Source of the DNA: Prorocentrum cordatum
Taxonomy: Eukaryota > Sar > Dinophyceae > Prorocentrales > Prorocentraceae
DNA: 64,000 bases
Direction: 5' to 3'
NCBI GenBank assembly: GCA_963575745.1
Contig: CAUYUJ010014615.1
Coordinates: 1,528,970 to 1,592,969 of the forward strand
Every line of letters starts with the position of its first letter. Position 1 is the first letter of the stretch. This document shows positions 21,351-33,177 of this stretch, piece by piece. The notes beneath the pieces were generated by a model. It was given only the letters and a program-made list of their open reading frames with translations. It ran no database searches and was not told where the DNA came from. The position numbers and the translations under genes were made by a program.

Positions 21351-23879
21351 GAAAAACTTGCCAAGGGACATATTATTCCTGGGAGCCTCCGATTGCCAAG
21401 CCAGCCACGCCGCCGCCCTGCGCCTCGAGTTCAAAGGAAACCAGGCTGACGGTTGACACAGATAATCATACCTGACCTCATGACGCGTATGCCACTGGCA
21501 ACGTTGATGAGCCTGGAGATTGGGAGGGTATCGGGCGCAGCTCATGAGGGACACGCTCTGTTCTACATGTAGTGTCAGCATTGGTTTTCAGAAGATGTGG
21601 TTTCGCAAGAGGCTTCGCAGTACCGGCAGCAGCTCTAGATTCGACAGTGGACTGAGCATTAAGGATAAGCTTTAGCCCCAGATCGAGCAGTAGCGTTATA
21701 TGTGGCTTGGCTTCAACTTATCCTCGAGCTTACGAAGCCAGTATGAATCCGCTACCACGCCTCTGGCTCGGGCCCGTGCTGGTCCGTAGTGCCAGAACAT
21801 CCGGATGATTCCCCAATCATTGCATGCACTGAAGGGGTCCCAACGGATATTTCCAAATCAGTGCTTGCGCTAAAGGGGTCCGAGTGTCTCTTCGGGCCCT
21901 ACGGCGAACATGCGGCCAGGCATGGTACCTGCCAGTGTTTTCAAACCATCCACTGATTGGGTGTTTTCTCTGGCGCGGGTCGCGGGGCCTGCGATCACGG
22001 GCGCTCTCGGAGGGCTCCCGTGGTCTGCCGCGGGCTCTCGAGGCTTGATATGTGACTTTGTCGGTCCATCTTGGTTTCTGACACAGCGCGGGTCGTTCAA
22101 CCTTCAACGATCGGCTGCTATTCGATCGCCAGGTCTTTCCACATTGGTGGCCGATTCTGGGTCACTGGCGGCGTTCAACCTTCAACGCCAACGGCAGGGT
22201 CGACGCCGAGTCGACACGACACGAACATACAGATGCAGCCCTCCGCCCAGACCTGCTCCAAGGGCATCAGGGACCCATTTCGTGGACCCCCTGGGGTCTC
22301 GTCGGCCGTCTGGGAGGCTCTGGAGGACGGATCAAAGGCCAACGCAAGTCAAGCGCCTTGATTGTTTACCTTGTTTGTTTACCAATTTGTGTTTCTCGCC
22401 CCTTCAGCCTCCAGGGCATCCAAGACGCCGCAAGAGACACCCAGGAATCTACCAAGACAGCCCCAAATGCCCCCACCCCCACGAACATGGTTGAGAGTCC
22501 GCTCTCTCCCGCCAGGATGCCGATGCCCCCAAACAGGGCTCTGGGAGGAACTCTGAAGCCTCGCAAAAAGCCCACGCCCTGTGATGCCGATGTATTCCAA
22601 GCCACGTCCCAAGATCCTGACATGGGGTCTCCCGAGGAATATAAGACATAAGGGCCTCCCGTCCCCACGATCCTTCCACCGGGGCTCTCGGACAACGTGG
22701 CTGGGAATGCGTCGAGGTCCGCCGACCCCGCTGCGCCCTGACTTAGTCTGGCACCGTGCAGGCAAGTGGCCGATGGCCGCTGCATCCTCCGCACCTGTGC
22801 GCACAGGGTGCAGGCCGCGCCGAGACGCAAGTCACCTTCGGGCTGGCTCGCCAAACCTCTTCACAGGCACATCGGCCCTGCATCGCCAACGTCGCTCAAC
22901 CTCCCCTGGATGCCGCCAAGGTGGGCCCAGAGGCGCCGACAACCCCATACGGCCTGGAAATATCTAAAGGCTGCGCCATAGTGGCCCGAGAGAGAGTGCA
23001 GACAGCCCCCAGAGGGCTCACGAGTCCTTCACCACAGCCCAAGAATGGGCTCGAGCTACGCGGGGGGTTGTTCGTGCTCGTGTTGTTTTCCTGTTCCTTC
23101 GTTATGTCTCCATTCCCTCTCTGCTGCAAAACGAACTCAAAACGAACTCAGTCCACGAAATCACCATAACACCGATGAGCTCCCATGGCGCCAGACGCCA
23201 AAGGTTCCCCATATGACCTGGGAAGTCAAACTCACCGAGTTACAAATGCAATGTCCCCAAACTGTCCCATGCGTGCTGGCTCCGAAACTTTCAATGCCAG
23301 GGTAAGACTTTCCACGGCAACCGCAAGAGACCGCAGACACGACCAAGAGGACCCCAACACGGTCCACGAATCCCTAGACGGCCCGTGTGTACACCAATGC
23401 GAGACGAATGCGTCTCAGAGGGACCTATCTCGGCCACAGCATGACCGCTCGGATTCGAGCCCACGTCTCGGAGAACGAGATGCCTACTTTGCTTAGGTAT
23501 GTGGTCACAAGGGTTGGGACCTTGATGGGACAAGAGCGGGAGGCGCCGCTTTGGTCCAACGGGCGTATTGAGCGAAGAAGAAGAGGAAGGCAAGGACGAC
23601 GAAGTGGCGATTACGAGGACGACGTGGAGAACGTGAGGATGCCTCGAGCGACATGGCCGTGTATCAGACACCTTTCTTGACATGAGCGGGGAGCGCGTGG
23701 GAGGAAAGAGGTGCGCAAGAACTTGCAACATCATCACGATCAAATGTAATACAGGCGAGCTCTCCGGACGCTCACAAGGATTACGTATGGACACGCGCCG
23801 CCCGAACGTTCACAAGCGTATTCCTGGTTATCCTCCTCACTCCTCCGCATGAGGAGAACGACGGCGACGACGATGACCG
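21351..23879. other. Anonymous DNA
   Basis: A short motif, GTTCAACCTTCAACG, occurs twice (about 22095 and 22175). Otherwise no gene, RNA or repeat array is recognised. Confidence 0.35.
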
Positions 23880-23936
23880 GGGGAGGAGGAGGAGGAGGAG
23901 GAGGAGGAGGAGGAGGAGGAGCAGCAGCAGCAGAAG
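23878..23936. repeat. (GGA)n microsatellite
   Basis: A GGA run ending in GCAGCAGCAGCAG. Confidence 0.95.
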
Positions 23937-24389
23937 AGGGCTACTCGCGCCAACCCCCCGTGCCCCCGGGCCCCCTCCTCGCCCGGCTCCGCTCCTTGCG
24001 GTCGTCGCCCCCACCTGACTCTGGTGCGCCCTTGCCCACTCTCGCTGCTGCCAGCCGGGCAGCCCTCCGCTGACCCGCCTTCCGCCCTGCGCCTCGGCGC
24101 TCGTGGGCGCGGCTCGCTGCTTCCCGCTCGCCTAACTGTGGCGCGGCCCTCGCCCAATCCTGCTGCCGGTCGCCCGGCGCCCGCCCCGCTGCCCGCCAGC
24201 GTTCGGCCCTGCCCGCTGCCCCCTGCCTCCCCAGCGCCCCGCACCGCCCCCTGCAGCCACTGCCCCGTGAGGGGCTGCCCTTTCTCCGTTCTATTTCCTC
24301 CTTCGGCTACTGGGCGCACGCGATCCTCCGCGCGGGCACTTGACGCCATGGCGGTGCGCCTGGCCGCGCTGGCCAGCCATTCCTTGTGT

Positions 24390-24457
24390 GTTTTGTATGT
24401 GTGTGTGTGTGATTGTGTGTGCTGCATGGGTGTATGCGTGCTGCATGTGTGTATGTG

Positions 24458-24502
<45 letters not shown>

Positions 24503-24592
24503 GCGCGTGCGTGCGTGCGCGCGCGCGCGTGCGTGCGTGCGTGCGTGCGTGCGTGTGTGCGTGTGCGTGTGCGTGTGCGTGTGCGTGTGCGC

Positions 24593-24649
<57 letters not shown>

Positions 24650-24695
24650 GCTGCTACGCCGCTGACATAAACGAGTGTGTGTGTGTTTGTGTGTG

Positions 24696-24735
<40 letters not shown>

Positions 24736-24742
24736 TGTGCGC

Positions 24743-24793
<51 letters not shown>

Positions 24794-24800
24794 CGTGTCT
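24390..24800. repeat. (TG)n/(TGCG)n alternating purine-pyrimidine array
   Basis: About 400 bp of GTGTGT, GTGCGTGC and GCGCGC runs, split by a short unique piece near 24650-24680 (GGCTGCTACGCCGCTGACAT). Strict purine-pyrimidine alternation favours left-handed Z-DNA. The Cys/Val or His/Thr frames are artefacts. Confidence 0.95.
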
Positions 24801-25265
24801 GGGCGTGTGGGTTTGAGCCTGCCTGGGCGAGCCTTAGCATGAATCGGTGTGCAGTGGTTCAGGGTAATTACGGCTTTGAACGAGTCTGAGCTCGAGCGGG
24901 TCTCAGTGGTGAGCGGGTACGAGCGGGTACAAGTAATCGAATACAAGCGGGTCCCATGTGCGGCGGCTCTGCGAGAGCAGGGTGGGGAAGACAGAAGAGA
25001 TGACGGGCAGAGGCGTGACGCGAATAGCAAGGACCGAGCACGCATGACGTGAAGCATAAAGAGCCTCCCTCAGGACTATCGGAAAGCGGTCCTTGCGCGT
25101 GCACTCTCGGGGGAGGCTCGGAGCAGAAGTAAGGCAACAGCTGCCCAATTTCGGTCCCCTGGCTCATTCTGGGGCTCAAACGCACCAGTCGTCCGAGATG
25201 CGTCCAGCGCGGCAACAAGGTGACGCCTCGAACGCCAACGACCTTTCTCTGACCCCGCCCCTTAC
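24801..25265. other. Anonymous DNA next to a small exon pair
   Basis: No clear coding segment, although further exons of the minus-strand fragment at 25266-25620 would be expected here. Confidence 0.3.
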
Positions 25266-25620
25266 CGCCCTCCTCCCGGGGGTGGCGCGGAAGTCCCCGT
25301 CGGCGGTGCCCACCGCGTCGCACGAGGGTTCGGCCATGGACGCGGCCAGGTCCGGGTACTTCTCCCCGAAGAGGAAGTAGGCAGCGTCGATGCGCCTGCT
25401 GCACTGGAGCCTGTGGCGGGGCCGAGGGCAAAAACGAGGAGGGAGGCAGACGAGGACACGGGCACGAGTGGAGGAGGGACCGTGGCCGCAAGCCTGTCCC
25501 CTCCACCTCGAACACTCTTGCTCGAGAGACGCTCGGGACGTCCACGGCCGCTCGCCCTCGCGCGCCAGAGCCATCCCCGCGCCCACGAGCTCTTGCCACA
25601 GGGGGGGCCTGGCGAACTGA
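25266..25620 (-). CDS. Two-exon gene fragment of unknown function
   Basis: Two protein-like pieces on the minus strand join in phase. Exon 1 ends at 25507 (ALAREGERPWTSRASLEQ...) with donor AG|GTGGAG. Exon 2 (25410-25266: RRIDAAYFLFGEKYPDLAA...) starts after CACAG and ends at a GCG|GTAAGG donor. The 96-bp intron is 25411-25506. Joining splits an Arg codon as AG/G and keeps the frame open. I do not recognise the family, and the start and remaining exons are not identified. Confidence 0.4.
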
Positions 25621-26020
25621 ACCTCAGGAATAGTTTCACGAAGGGTTCTGCCTTACAGTAACTTCGGACCTGACTAAAGGCACTATGATGATCGCCTGAA
25701 ACGGCACTAAGGATCCGCGCTGTCGCGACAGCGCGAAAGAAAGCTGAGAAGCGAGCCGTTCGAAGATAATTAACTAATAATTTGTGGGCCATGAGTGTGT
25801 CAAAAGTCATTCGCAGGCCTTTATCTGTGACAAATTCAGCAGTAAGGCATTTCATTTTTACATAGCAGCGAAGACTGATAGGTTTCTAGTGGGCACAAAA
25901 GAACGCATCTTGACTCCCCAAGGGTGCCTGGGCGGGTGCTGGGAGAAGCCGGGGAACCCAGGGACTCCCCAGGACTCCTATAGATTCCTATCGTTTCCTA
26001 TGTTTTCCTATATATTCTGT

Positions 26021-26350
26021 TCCCAGAACACAATTCCCAGGCCACATTTTGAATGCCCGGAGCCAACTGTAGGCCACTTCGTGTTCTTCGTCTTCCCAGA
26101 ACATCATTCCCAGGCCACATTTTGAATGCCCGGAGCCATCAGTAGGCCACTTCGTGTACTTCGTGTTCCCAGAACACCATTCCCAGGCCACATTTTGAAT
26201 GCCCGGAGACAGCTGTAGGCCACTTCGTGTTCTTCGTGTTCCCAGAACACCACTCCTGTACCATATTTTGATTGCCCGGAGCCAACTGTGGGCCACTTCG
26301 TGATCTTGGCGTTCCCAGAACACCAGTCCTGGGCAATATTTTGAATGCCC
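26021..26350. repeat. 73-bp tandem repeat
   Basis: TCCCAGAACAC begins units at 26021, 26094, 26167, 26240 and 26313, an exact 73-bp period. The body contains ATTTTGAATGCCCGGAGCC and TAGGCCACTTCGTG. Units are highly similar, so the array is fairly young. Confidence 0.95.
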
Positions 26351-26895
26351 GAGCTGAGGCAGGCTGAGGCCGAGGCAGGCTGAGGCCGAGGCAGGCTGAG
26401 GCTGAGGCTGAGGCACGCCGAGGCAGGCTGAGGCTGAGGCTGAGGCAGGCTGAGGCTGAGGCAGGCTGAGGCTGAGGCTGAGGCTGAGGCCGAGGCAGGC
26501 TGAGGCTGAGGCTGAGGCAGGCTGAGGCTGAGGCCGAGGCAGGCTGAGGCTGAGGCTGAGGCAGGCTGAGGCTGAGGCTGACGCTGAGGCAGGAGGCTGA
26601 GGCTGAGGCCGAAGGCAGGCTGAGGCTGAGGCTGCAGGCTGAGGCTGAGGCTGAGGCAGGCTGAGGCTGAGGCTGAGGCTGCAGGCTGGCTGAGGCAGGC
26701 TGAGGCTGATGCAGGCTGAGGCTGAGGCAGGCTGAGGCTGAGGCCGAGGCAGGCTGAGGCTGAGGCTGAGGCCGAGGCAGGCTGAGGCTGAGGTTGAGGT
26801 TGATGCTCAGGCAGGCTGAGGCTGAGACAGGCTGAGACTGAGGCTGAGGCAGGCTGGAGCTGAGGCAGGCTGAGGCTAAGGCCGAGGCAGGCTCA
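26351..26895. repeat. (GAGGCT)n hexamer array with GAGGCAGGCT variants
   Basis: Over 500 bp of GAGGCTGAGGCTGAGGCAGGCT units in a quasi-regular higher order. Confidence 0.95.
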
Positions 26896-27050
26896 GGTAG
26901 GAATCCTTAGGGTTCCCTGGGAATCCTTCCCTAGGAATCGAGATTCCTAAGGATTCCGAAGGTTTCCTAAGGGTTCCTATGGATTCCTAAGGATGCCTAA
27001 GGATGCCTTCGGAATACATAACAATCCTTAGGATTCCATTGGATCCTAAG
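26896..27050. repeat. TTCCTAAGGA palindromic short repeats
   Basis: GGATTCCTAAGGATTCC and variants; CCTAAGG is nearly self-complementary. It follows the hexamer array directly. Confidence 0.8.
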
Positions 27051-28400
27051 GCCGTTGCCACTGCGACTGTCATTGCGAATGCGACTGCGACTGCGAGAAC
27101 AGCAGAATTCTACAACTGGATTTTCACATGAATATTAAAGGGAAATGCTTCCAAATATGCTTATACAGATCGCTGTTCGGTTCCTTTGCCGGGATAACTC
27201 TGAAAACGCTCAAGAGAGGAAGTAGCATCCGCTGCCCGACACGGGCGACAAAGAAACTCGTACGCCTGGCGATCGCAATGTGCGTGCATCAGGGCAGGCT
27301 TCCCACCGCTCACACCAAACACACCATCGTTCCGGACTCGGGGCGGCCGAAGGAGGAGCAGGAGGAGGAAAAGGACGAACGAACCCAGAGAAACCAGTCA
27401 GAAGCCAGGAGCGGCGGCCAAGCCAACCTTCAATAGGCGAGCTGTCGCGCGCTCCCTGGGCCTGGGAAGACGGGCAATAAAGCAAGCTTATAGACCGCGG
27501 AGGTCATCGCCCGACTGCTCGGCAGTCTAGGCGCCCACGTGGCCAACGCAGAGCAATCGCAGAGAAACATAACTTCATAATTGCGACGCCGAGGAAGAAA
27601 GACAGGAAGGATGAAGGCGAGAAGAAGGAAAAGGAAAAGGAGGAGGGTGCGACAACAGCAACCCGGGCCGAGACCGCGAGGGCTGGCGTTCAGTGAGGTG
27701 AGATCTCACAAACGTGTTATCACAAAGTGAACAACGCGATGGCGAGAAACAACAACGAACTACTTGATAATCCGACCATGCAATGGGAGGGAGGAAACAC
27801 AAAGAGGGGCAAAGAGAAAAACTGAGCCTGCCGCGCGCACTTACCAGCACCTACCAACGCTTCTGACCGCCGTAAAACTCCACGGGAACGCACTGAGAAA
27901 CCTACTGGACCGGCCAGGGCTGCCCTGCCACAATCTGCAGGCCCGGCGCGGCGATCGAGAAACACGTTTGGTAGGGATCAACACTCGGGCCACTGCTAAT
28001 CCCTACCAAATCGTTCCTGCAGCCGCGCACGACGGACGCCCGCATAGACGCTGGCGACTGGCTTGGAGGAAAAACAAACGAACAGGAGCGGACTGCAGGA
28101 CAAAAAATGCAAGGACCACTGGAATTCTTAAATAAGACATCAGTTCCTGACACGCCATGTACAATTTCATCAACAAGTATGTGCAATAGCCCCAGGCTCG
28201 GGAGCTCGCTATGCAACCGCGCACGCTGAAGGGGTGTCCTGCGAACGTGGCCGAAATTGCGGCCATACGCTCGTGCAGGGCGGAGAGGGGAGGAGAGGGG
28301 AGGAAGAGAAAGAGCAGCGGGAGAGAGAGTGAGCTAGCGAGCCTGAGCAACCACCTGTTCTTCCGAGTGTGGCTCTCTGCCCTGGGCCCCCCTCGCGCAC
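27051..28400. other. Anonymous DNA
   Basis: Short (GCGACT)n-like stretch at 27055-27100, a purine-rich tract near 27590-27660, otherwise no recognised feature. The 3' end of the LINE beginning at 28401 may extend into it. Confidence 0.35.
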
Positions 28401-30550
28401 CTACTCGCGGTAAACCCCACCAGTGTCTGCGGCATCCGCCAGGTGCCCATGCCGACGTGCATTGCGTGCCCGGTAGAGGCTGTATTTGTGTAGGGCCCAC
28501 TGTACAATGGCATCTGGGTCGGTCCCTTGGGCTCCCAAATTCAGGAACCAATAGAAAACGAGTGCGGTTGTGGGGCAGGGGGCGCCAGGGAGGGCGCGCA
28601 CGACTGGGCAGAAAGCCAGGCGGCGAAGACTGTCCTCACTGGTGCGGCATCCAAATGGACAGCGGCCATTGCCGCCGAAACGCGCGCTCGTGCACCATCC
28701 GCGGCACCAGAGGCGCAGAACGGTGGCCCAGACGCGCGGCTGACACTTTTCACCCACGATCCGGAGCACCTGCAGAGCGTCGGCCGAGCGCCGGCGCGGA
28801 AGCGACTGTGGAGGCCACCGCGCTAGGCGGCGGACCAGCGCCGGCAGCGCGATTGCGCCGGCCGTGGCAAACTGGGAAAGGCGGAGCTGGGCGACAGCAT
28901 GCTTCTGCCATCCCGCCCTCCGACGCCAACGAGGGCGCGTCGCCGTTTTCTCTCGCGCGGCTCGTACCTGGGACGCGGCTTCGTCCAGGGACGACAGGAT
29001 GGACGTCGAGATCCACTGTCGCAGCCAGCCTGCTCGCGCAAGAGAGGCTGCATCGGACAGGTCCGCATACGAGGCAAGCAACTTGGCACTCCGCGCGCTG
29101 ATCTGCAGTGTGCCGCCCGCCTCCCAACTAGTGACCCTGGCCTTCGCCGCGAGCATCGTCAAAAGCAGGTCGGGGAGCTCGACCGGGAACCCAAGGCCCT
29201 TCATGTCTTTGAGCACGTCCACGGGCGCCCAATCCCTGGGCCCTGGGAACAGCTTCCGGCAAGCGTGAAGCTCGCACTCCTTGATGTCGTTGGGCGGGGG
29301 CTCCAGCTGGCCAACGAACAAAAGGACGGACGCCACGTAGGCCTTGTACGCCTGCGCCGTGAGCAGCAAGCCTGCGCTGGCGCGGCCCCGTTGGGCAGCC
29401 CGCGCAAGGAACTTGACGCGGGGCTCGCCCCAGGACCTCGCCCCCTTTCCCGGCCCCAAATAAAGGCCCAGGTACTTCGCGGCGTCCGCAATGAGTATAT
29501 TTGCCCAACAAGGGGCCGCAGAAGACAAGAGTGCGCGTACCCGCTGCTGGTCAAATGGGTCTGTCGGGACGACCGCCGTCTTGGTCACGTTCAGGGCGAG
29601 CCCGGACAGGAGCGCGAACTCGTCGAAGACGAGCTGCAGACGCCCCAACTCGGGCCCTGCCCGCGCGAGCACCATCGCAAGGTCATCCGCGAAGGCCCTC
29701 TGGACGGAGCGCGGGAAGTCCCTTGCCAGCTTGCGTAAGAGCAGGTCCGAGCACGCCGCGAAGAGCAGCGGGGAGAGGGGGCACCCTTGCCGGATCCCAC
29801 GCGTCAGGAGAAGCCCGGGACAGCGGGCACCGCCGATGCTGACCTCGCACGCATTCTCCCGGTAGAGGCTCGCGATGAAGGAGAGGAGCCAATCTGGCCA
29901 GCCCAGGCTGCGGAAAACATCCAGCAAGACTTGGTGTTCCACGGACGGGAAAGCCGCCGCAAAGTCGAAGAAGATGGCGAGCCCCCCCTCCGACTCCAGA
30001 CCCGTCGTAATCATGCTCTCCTCGATGTCGATGATGTTGCTGAGCATGGAATGCCCCTGTAAGAGCCGCGCTGCGAGCCAGCGACAAGCGGCTTCAGCGT
30101 CGTTTCGATCAAAAATCTGATGGCGCTGGCCATGAGGCGTATGTCCGTGTTGGTAATGGACAGCGGCCGCACCCCTCCAGGATCGAAGAGAGTTTCCCCC
30201 TCTTCTGTGGTGCCCCCAGCCTTCTTGGGTAGGAAGATCAGGAGGCTGGCATTGAGGTCGGGACAATATCCCTCCTGCAGGGCCTGGGCCTCTGGGGAGC
30301 AGAGCGCGCCCGCTGCGTCGAAGAGGGCGTCCACCGCGAGGTCTTCCAGTGCGCGCCACGCGACGTAGGGGATGACATCCGGGCCCGGCGCGGAGCTGTT
30401 CGAGCATCGGATGGCACGCCAGCCTATGACGCGGACTCGGATCAGCGTCGCATTCTGATGTCCAAAACATTGCAGATGCGCCATACAGATGGCTGAGTTC
30501 GAAACACCGCTGTCAATACCAAAAAGACAATCACGAAAGTCGGGTGGCAA
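28401..30550 (-). mobile_element. 5'-truncated LINE reverse transcriptase (copy 2)
   Basis: The minus strand carries a non-LTR RT without an endonuclease domain. The N-terminal fingers (SAPGPDVIPYVAWRAL; LLIFLPKKAGG; GGVRPLSITNTDIRLMAS) lie at about 30404-30070 in one frame. From about 30065 coding continues in another frame. There follow motif A FFDFAAAFPSVEHQ, motif B IRQGCPLSPLLFA, an intact motif C AFADDLAMVLA, and a long C-terminal region with the Cys cluster CPFGCRTSEDSLRRLAFC. The reading frame then runs to a stop at 28401-28403. The missing 5' end is typical of incomplete target-primed reverse transcription. A transporter retrocopy lies directly upstream in the same orientation. Confidence 0.85.
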
Positions 30551-30658
30551 ATGAAACCTACAAACCGGGTCAACTGCCTAGGTTTGCGCAGCAGACCTGC
30601 CTGCCGTCTGACCTGCCAGCGCCGATCGTCCAAATATTGGACCGACGCGCTCTCGCAA

Positions 30659-32179
30659 TCAAGCGATAGAGACATCGTTCTGGCTCTCGTCCTCGCTCTC
30701 GCTCTCTTCCTCGTCTGCATCTGCTTGCAACTCGGGGTCGGCAAAGTCAGGCTTACGGTCAACAGTGGGAGATGTGGAAATTGACCTGGCATCTTCGAGG
30801 CGCGCCTTCTTCCCTCGACGCTTGTTGCGGAGGTGCAGCACCACTACATTGACCAAGACCAGAGCCGCCAGCCCGGCGCAAGCGTAGAAGAACGGGTTGT
30901 AGGAGGTGGTGCTGCTCACAACGGCTGCACCAGAAGTGTCCCGGAGGAAGATGTAGTACCCCCCCGCGGGCCCGGCAACCCTGCCTATGCCCACGCCCAC
31001 CTCGAGAAGGGGAAGGACGTTGGCCAGATCCTTCGCGCCGTACAGCTCGAGGGCGAGTAAATTACGCAAGGTGCTCGTGCCCGCAAACGAGGCGCCGGTC
31101 AGGGAATTGACCACGACGAGCCAGCAGATCGGGAGGTGCTTCACAATAGCAGGGCAGCATGCATAGAGCGCGGCGCTGCTTGCCAGCGAGACCCTGTGGA
31201 CGGGCATCAGAGGGAAGCGTTGCGTCAGCAGCGGGAGCCCAATCCGCATCAATGCGTAGACTGCGAGGACAGACGCTGCAAAGTAGGCCGACTGGAGGTA
31301 AGTGACTGAGTAGGTCGTCGGGAATATGGGGCTAAGCATGGCCTTCATGCCGAAGCCGAAGAAGAAAATCGCAAAGAAGTGGAAAAGTAAGTGCCAGAAT
31401 TGCAGCGAGCTCAACACAGCAATCGTGCTGAATTCGGGCGAGGTAGAGCGAGCGGGGGCATTGGAGCTTGCGTCCATCGCAGCTTTCGGAGGAGCATGCA
31501 ACCCATCGGCGATTGTGAGCCACAACGGGACTAAAGTCGCCGTGAAGACAACAGCCGCCAAGATGTACATCGCAGACTCCGAGACCATCAATGCGACTTG
31601 CTGAGAGAAGCGTAAATAGGACGGACCAAAGTCCAACAGAGCCCCCCATCATACTGGCCCCTTTGGCTTGCTCTCCTGTGAGGGCCCACCACTGATACGC
31701 CGCGATGTTCTCGACAAGCTGCGCTGCCGTCAAGCCGATGCCACCTACAACAGCCCCGAAATAACTGCACGCAAAAACTTCCACCTCCTGCAGCCACGCC
31801 TGTGGCCAGAGGGAACACAACGGCAGCCGCAGCCAAGATACCTAGCGCCCGCACACCGCCAATCTTCCTGCGAAGAAGGAGCGCCAACAAGGGGAAGTAC
31901 ACATAAGGACATGAATATGAAGAACCCTGGCTGTGTAACTCCCGGGGCGAACCAAGGGGACATACCTGACGGCACAACCTTGTTCATGTGGTCCACCCAC
32001 GTCGAAGAGCCGACATAAATCCCAGGGGTGGCATCAAGGCACATTGCTGCAATTGTGGCATTCCACTTCAGACGCTGCTGCTCAGCGCTCAAGGGGGCCA
32101 CACCGCGGTTGCCCCCATCGCCGGGTTCCGACTTCAGGCCCTTGACCTTCTCAAGCTTACCATGAAACGTTGCCGCCAT
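30659..32179 (-). pseudogene. Major-facilitator transporter retrocopy, frameshifted
   Basis: The protein starts at ATG 32179 (MAATFHGKLEKVKGL...), reads through a predicted luminal loop and the first membrane segment (GVTQPGFFIF), then changes frame near 31920 (PLLALLLRRK; GILAAAAVVFPL). It changes again near 31790 (FGAVVGGIGLTAAQ) and near 31622 (MVSESAMYILAAVVF onward). The last and longest part (31636-30659) has about seven hydrophobic helices and an acidic tail (DEEESESEDESQ). Helix spacing and Gly-rich turns fit the major facilitator superfamily; the substrate is not determinable. No introns interrupt it. With the spliced-leader relic 98 nt upstream this is best explained as a retroposed mRNA. 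The frame changes could be decay or, less likely, assembly errors. Confidence 0.7.
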
Positions 32180-32277
32180 GCTAGCGAAACACTAACTAGT
32201 GGAACCCAATATGATGTGAGATGTCCGACCTGCTGTTGGGCCGCCGCACTCTTGCTAGAGGTCCCTGAGCAGAGACG

Positions 32278-32299
32278 CTTGAGCCAAAATGGCCAGGGA
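32278..32299 (-). other. Spliced-leader relic upstream of the transporter retrocopy
   Basis: Read on the minus strand this is TCCCTGG followed by CCATTTTGGCTCAAG, which matches 20 of the 22 bases of the dinoflagellate spliced leader. The two differences are near its 5' end. It is oriented like the transporter and ends 98 nt before its ATG, the position expected for the 5' end of a mature trans-spliced mRNA copied back into DNA. Confidence 0.85.
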
Positions 32300-33177
32300 A
32301 ACGCTCCCTGTTTGTTGGGTTCTTTCAGATCACCCCCTGAACCTTCGGCCCAACGCGCCGGCCACCTGGAAAGCCCAGGGCGACTCTGGGCGAAGGCCTG
32401 AAGAGGCCAAAATAGTAGATACTCGTTCGGATGTTGTAAGACAGCGAAGGCGCCCAATAGGCCTCCACTATGGCCCCAGGACGCCCCAAGAGACTCCAAG
32501 ACGGCCCCAAGAGGGCCAAAAACCAAAAGACGCCCAAGATGTCCTCCAAGACGGTCAATACGGCTTCAGAAAGCTCAATATGGCCCCAACATGGCTTCCA
32601 AGACAGCCCCAAGATGCCTCCAAGGCGGCCAAGATGGTCCAAGAGAGCCCAACACTGTTCAGGAAACGCCCAAGAGGCCCCTGAGGCGGCCCAAGAGGCC
32701 TACAAGATGTCCTCCAGGAAGGTCAGAAGAGGCCCCTGATCGAATTCCCTGCGGCTTTGCCGCATTTCGGCATTTGCTGCGAAACGGCCTTCCGACGGTC
32801 CAAGGCGGCCCAAGCCCCAAAGATCGGTGCAAGATCGCCCAAGAGGCATCCAAGATGGGGACGGCCCTAAAGGCTCCCAATACGACCCTCAAAGGGACCC
32901 AAGAGGCCCCAAAAACTCCTAAGATGGACCTGGAGACGACCCTGAAGCGCCGCAAGAGGGCCTCAAGACGGCCCAGAGAAGCGCCCAACACAGTTTCCGA
33001 CGGCGTGAGGCGGGCCAGAAACGCCGTAAGACAACCCAAAGGCCTGCAAGAAGCCATCAAAGGCCCTCAAGGAGCCCAGGGAGGCCCCCAAGAGGCCTCC
33101 AAGAGGCTTCCAGGAAGCTCCCAGGAAAGAAAAGGAAGGGAGAGCGCGCTGAGTCCGCCGGACGGCCGGCGGGCCCC
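32300..33177. repeat. Composite repeat unit, partial
   Basis: Begins with the 3' part of the conserved core (CTTCGGCCCAACGCGCCGG, CCACCTGGAAAG), followed by CCAAGACGGCC arrays. A second conserved block, TTTCCGACGGCGTGAGGC, lies near 32994 and is followed by more array. The 5' part of the core seen in full copies is missing exactly where the retrocopied transporter begins. Confidence 0.7.

Noticed and set aside
23837-25057. A 406-residue minus-strand frame with long His-Thr strings
   Set aside because: It is the translation of the (TG)n/(TGCG)n array. Several overlapping frames on both strands are equally open.
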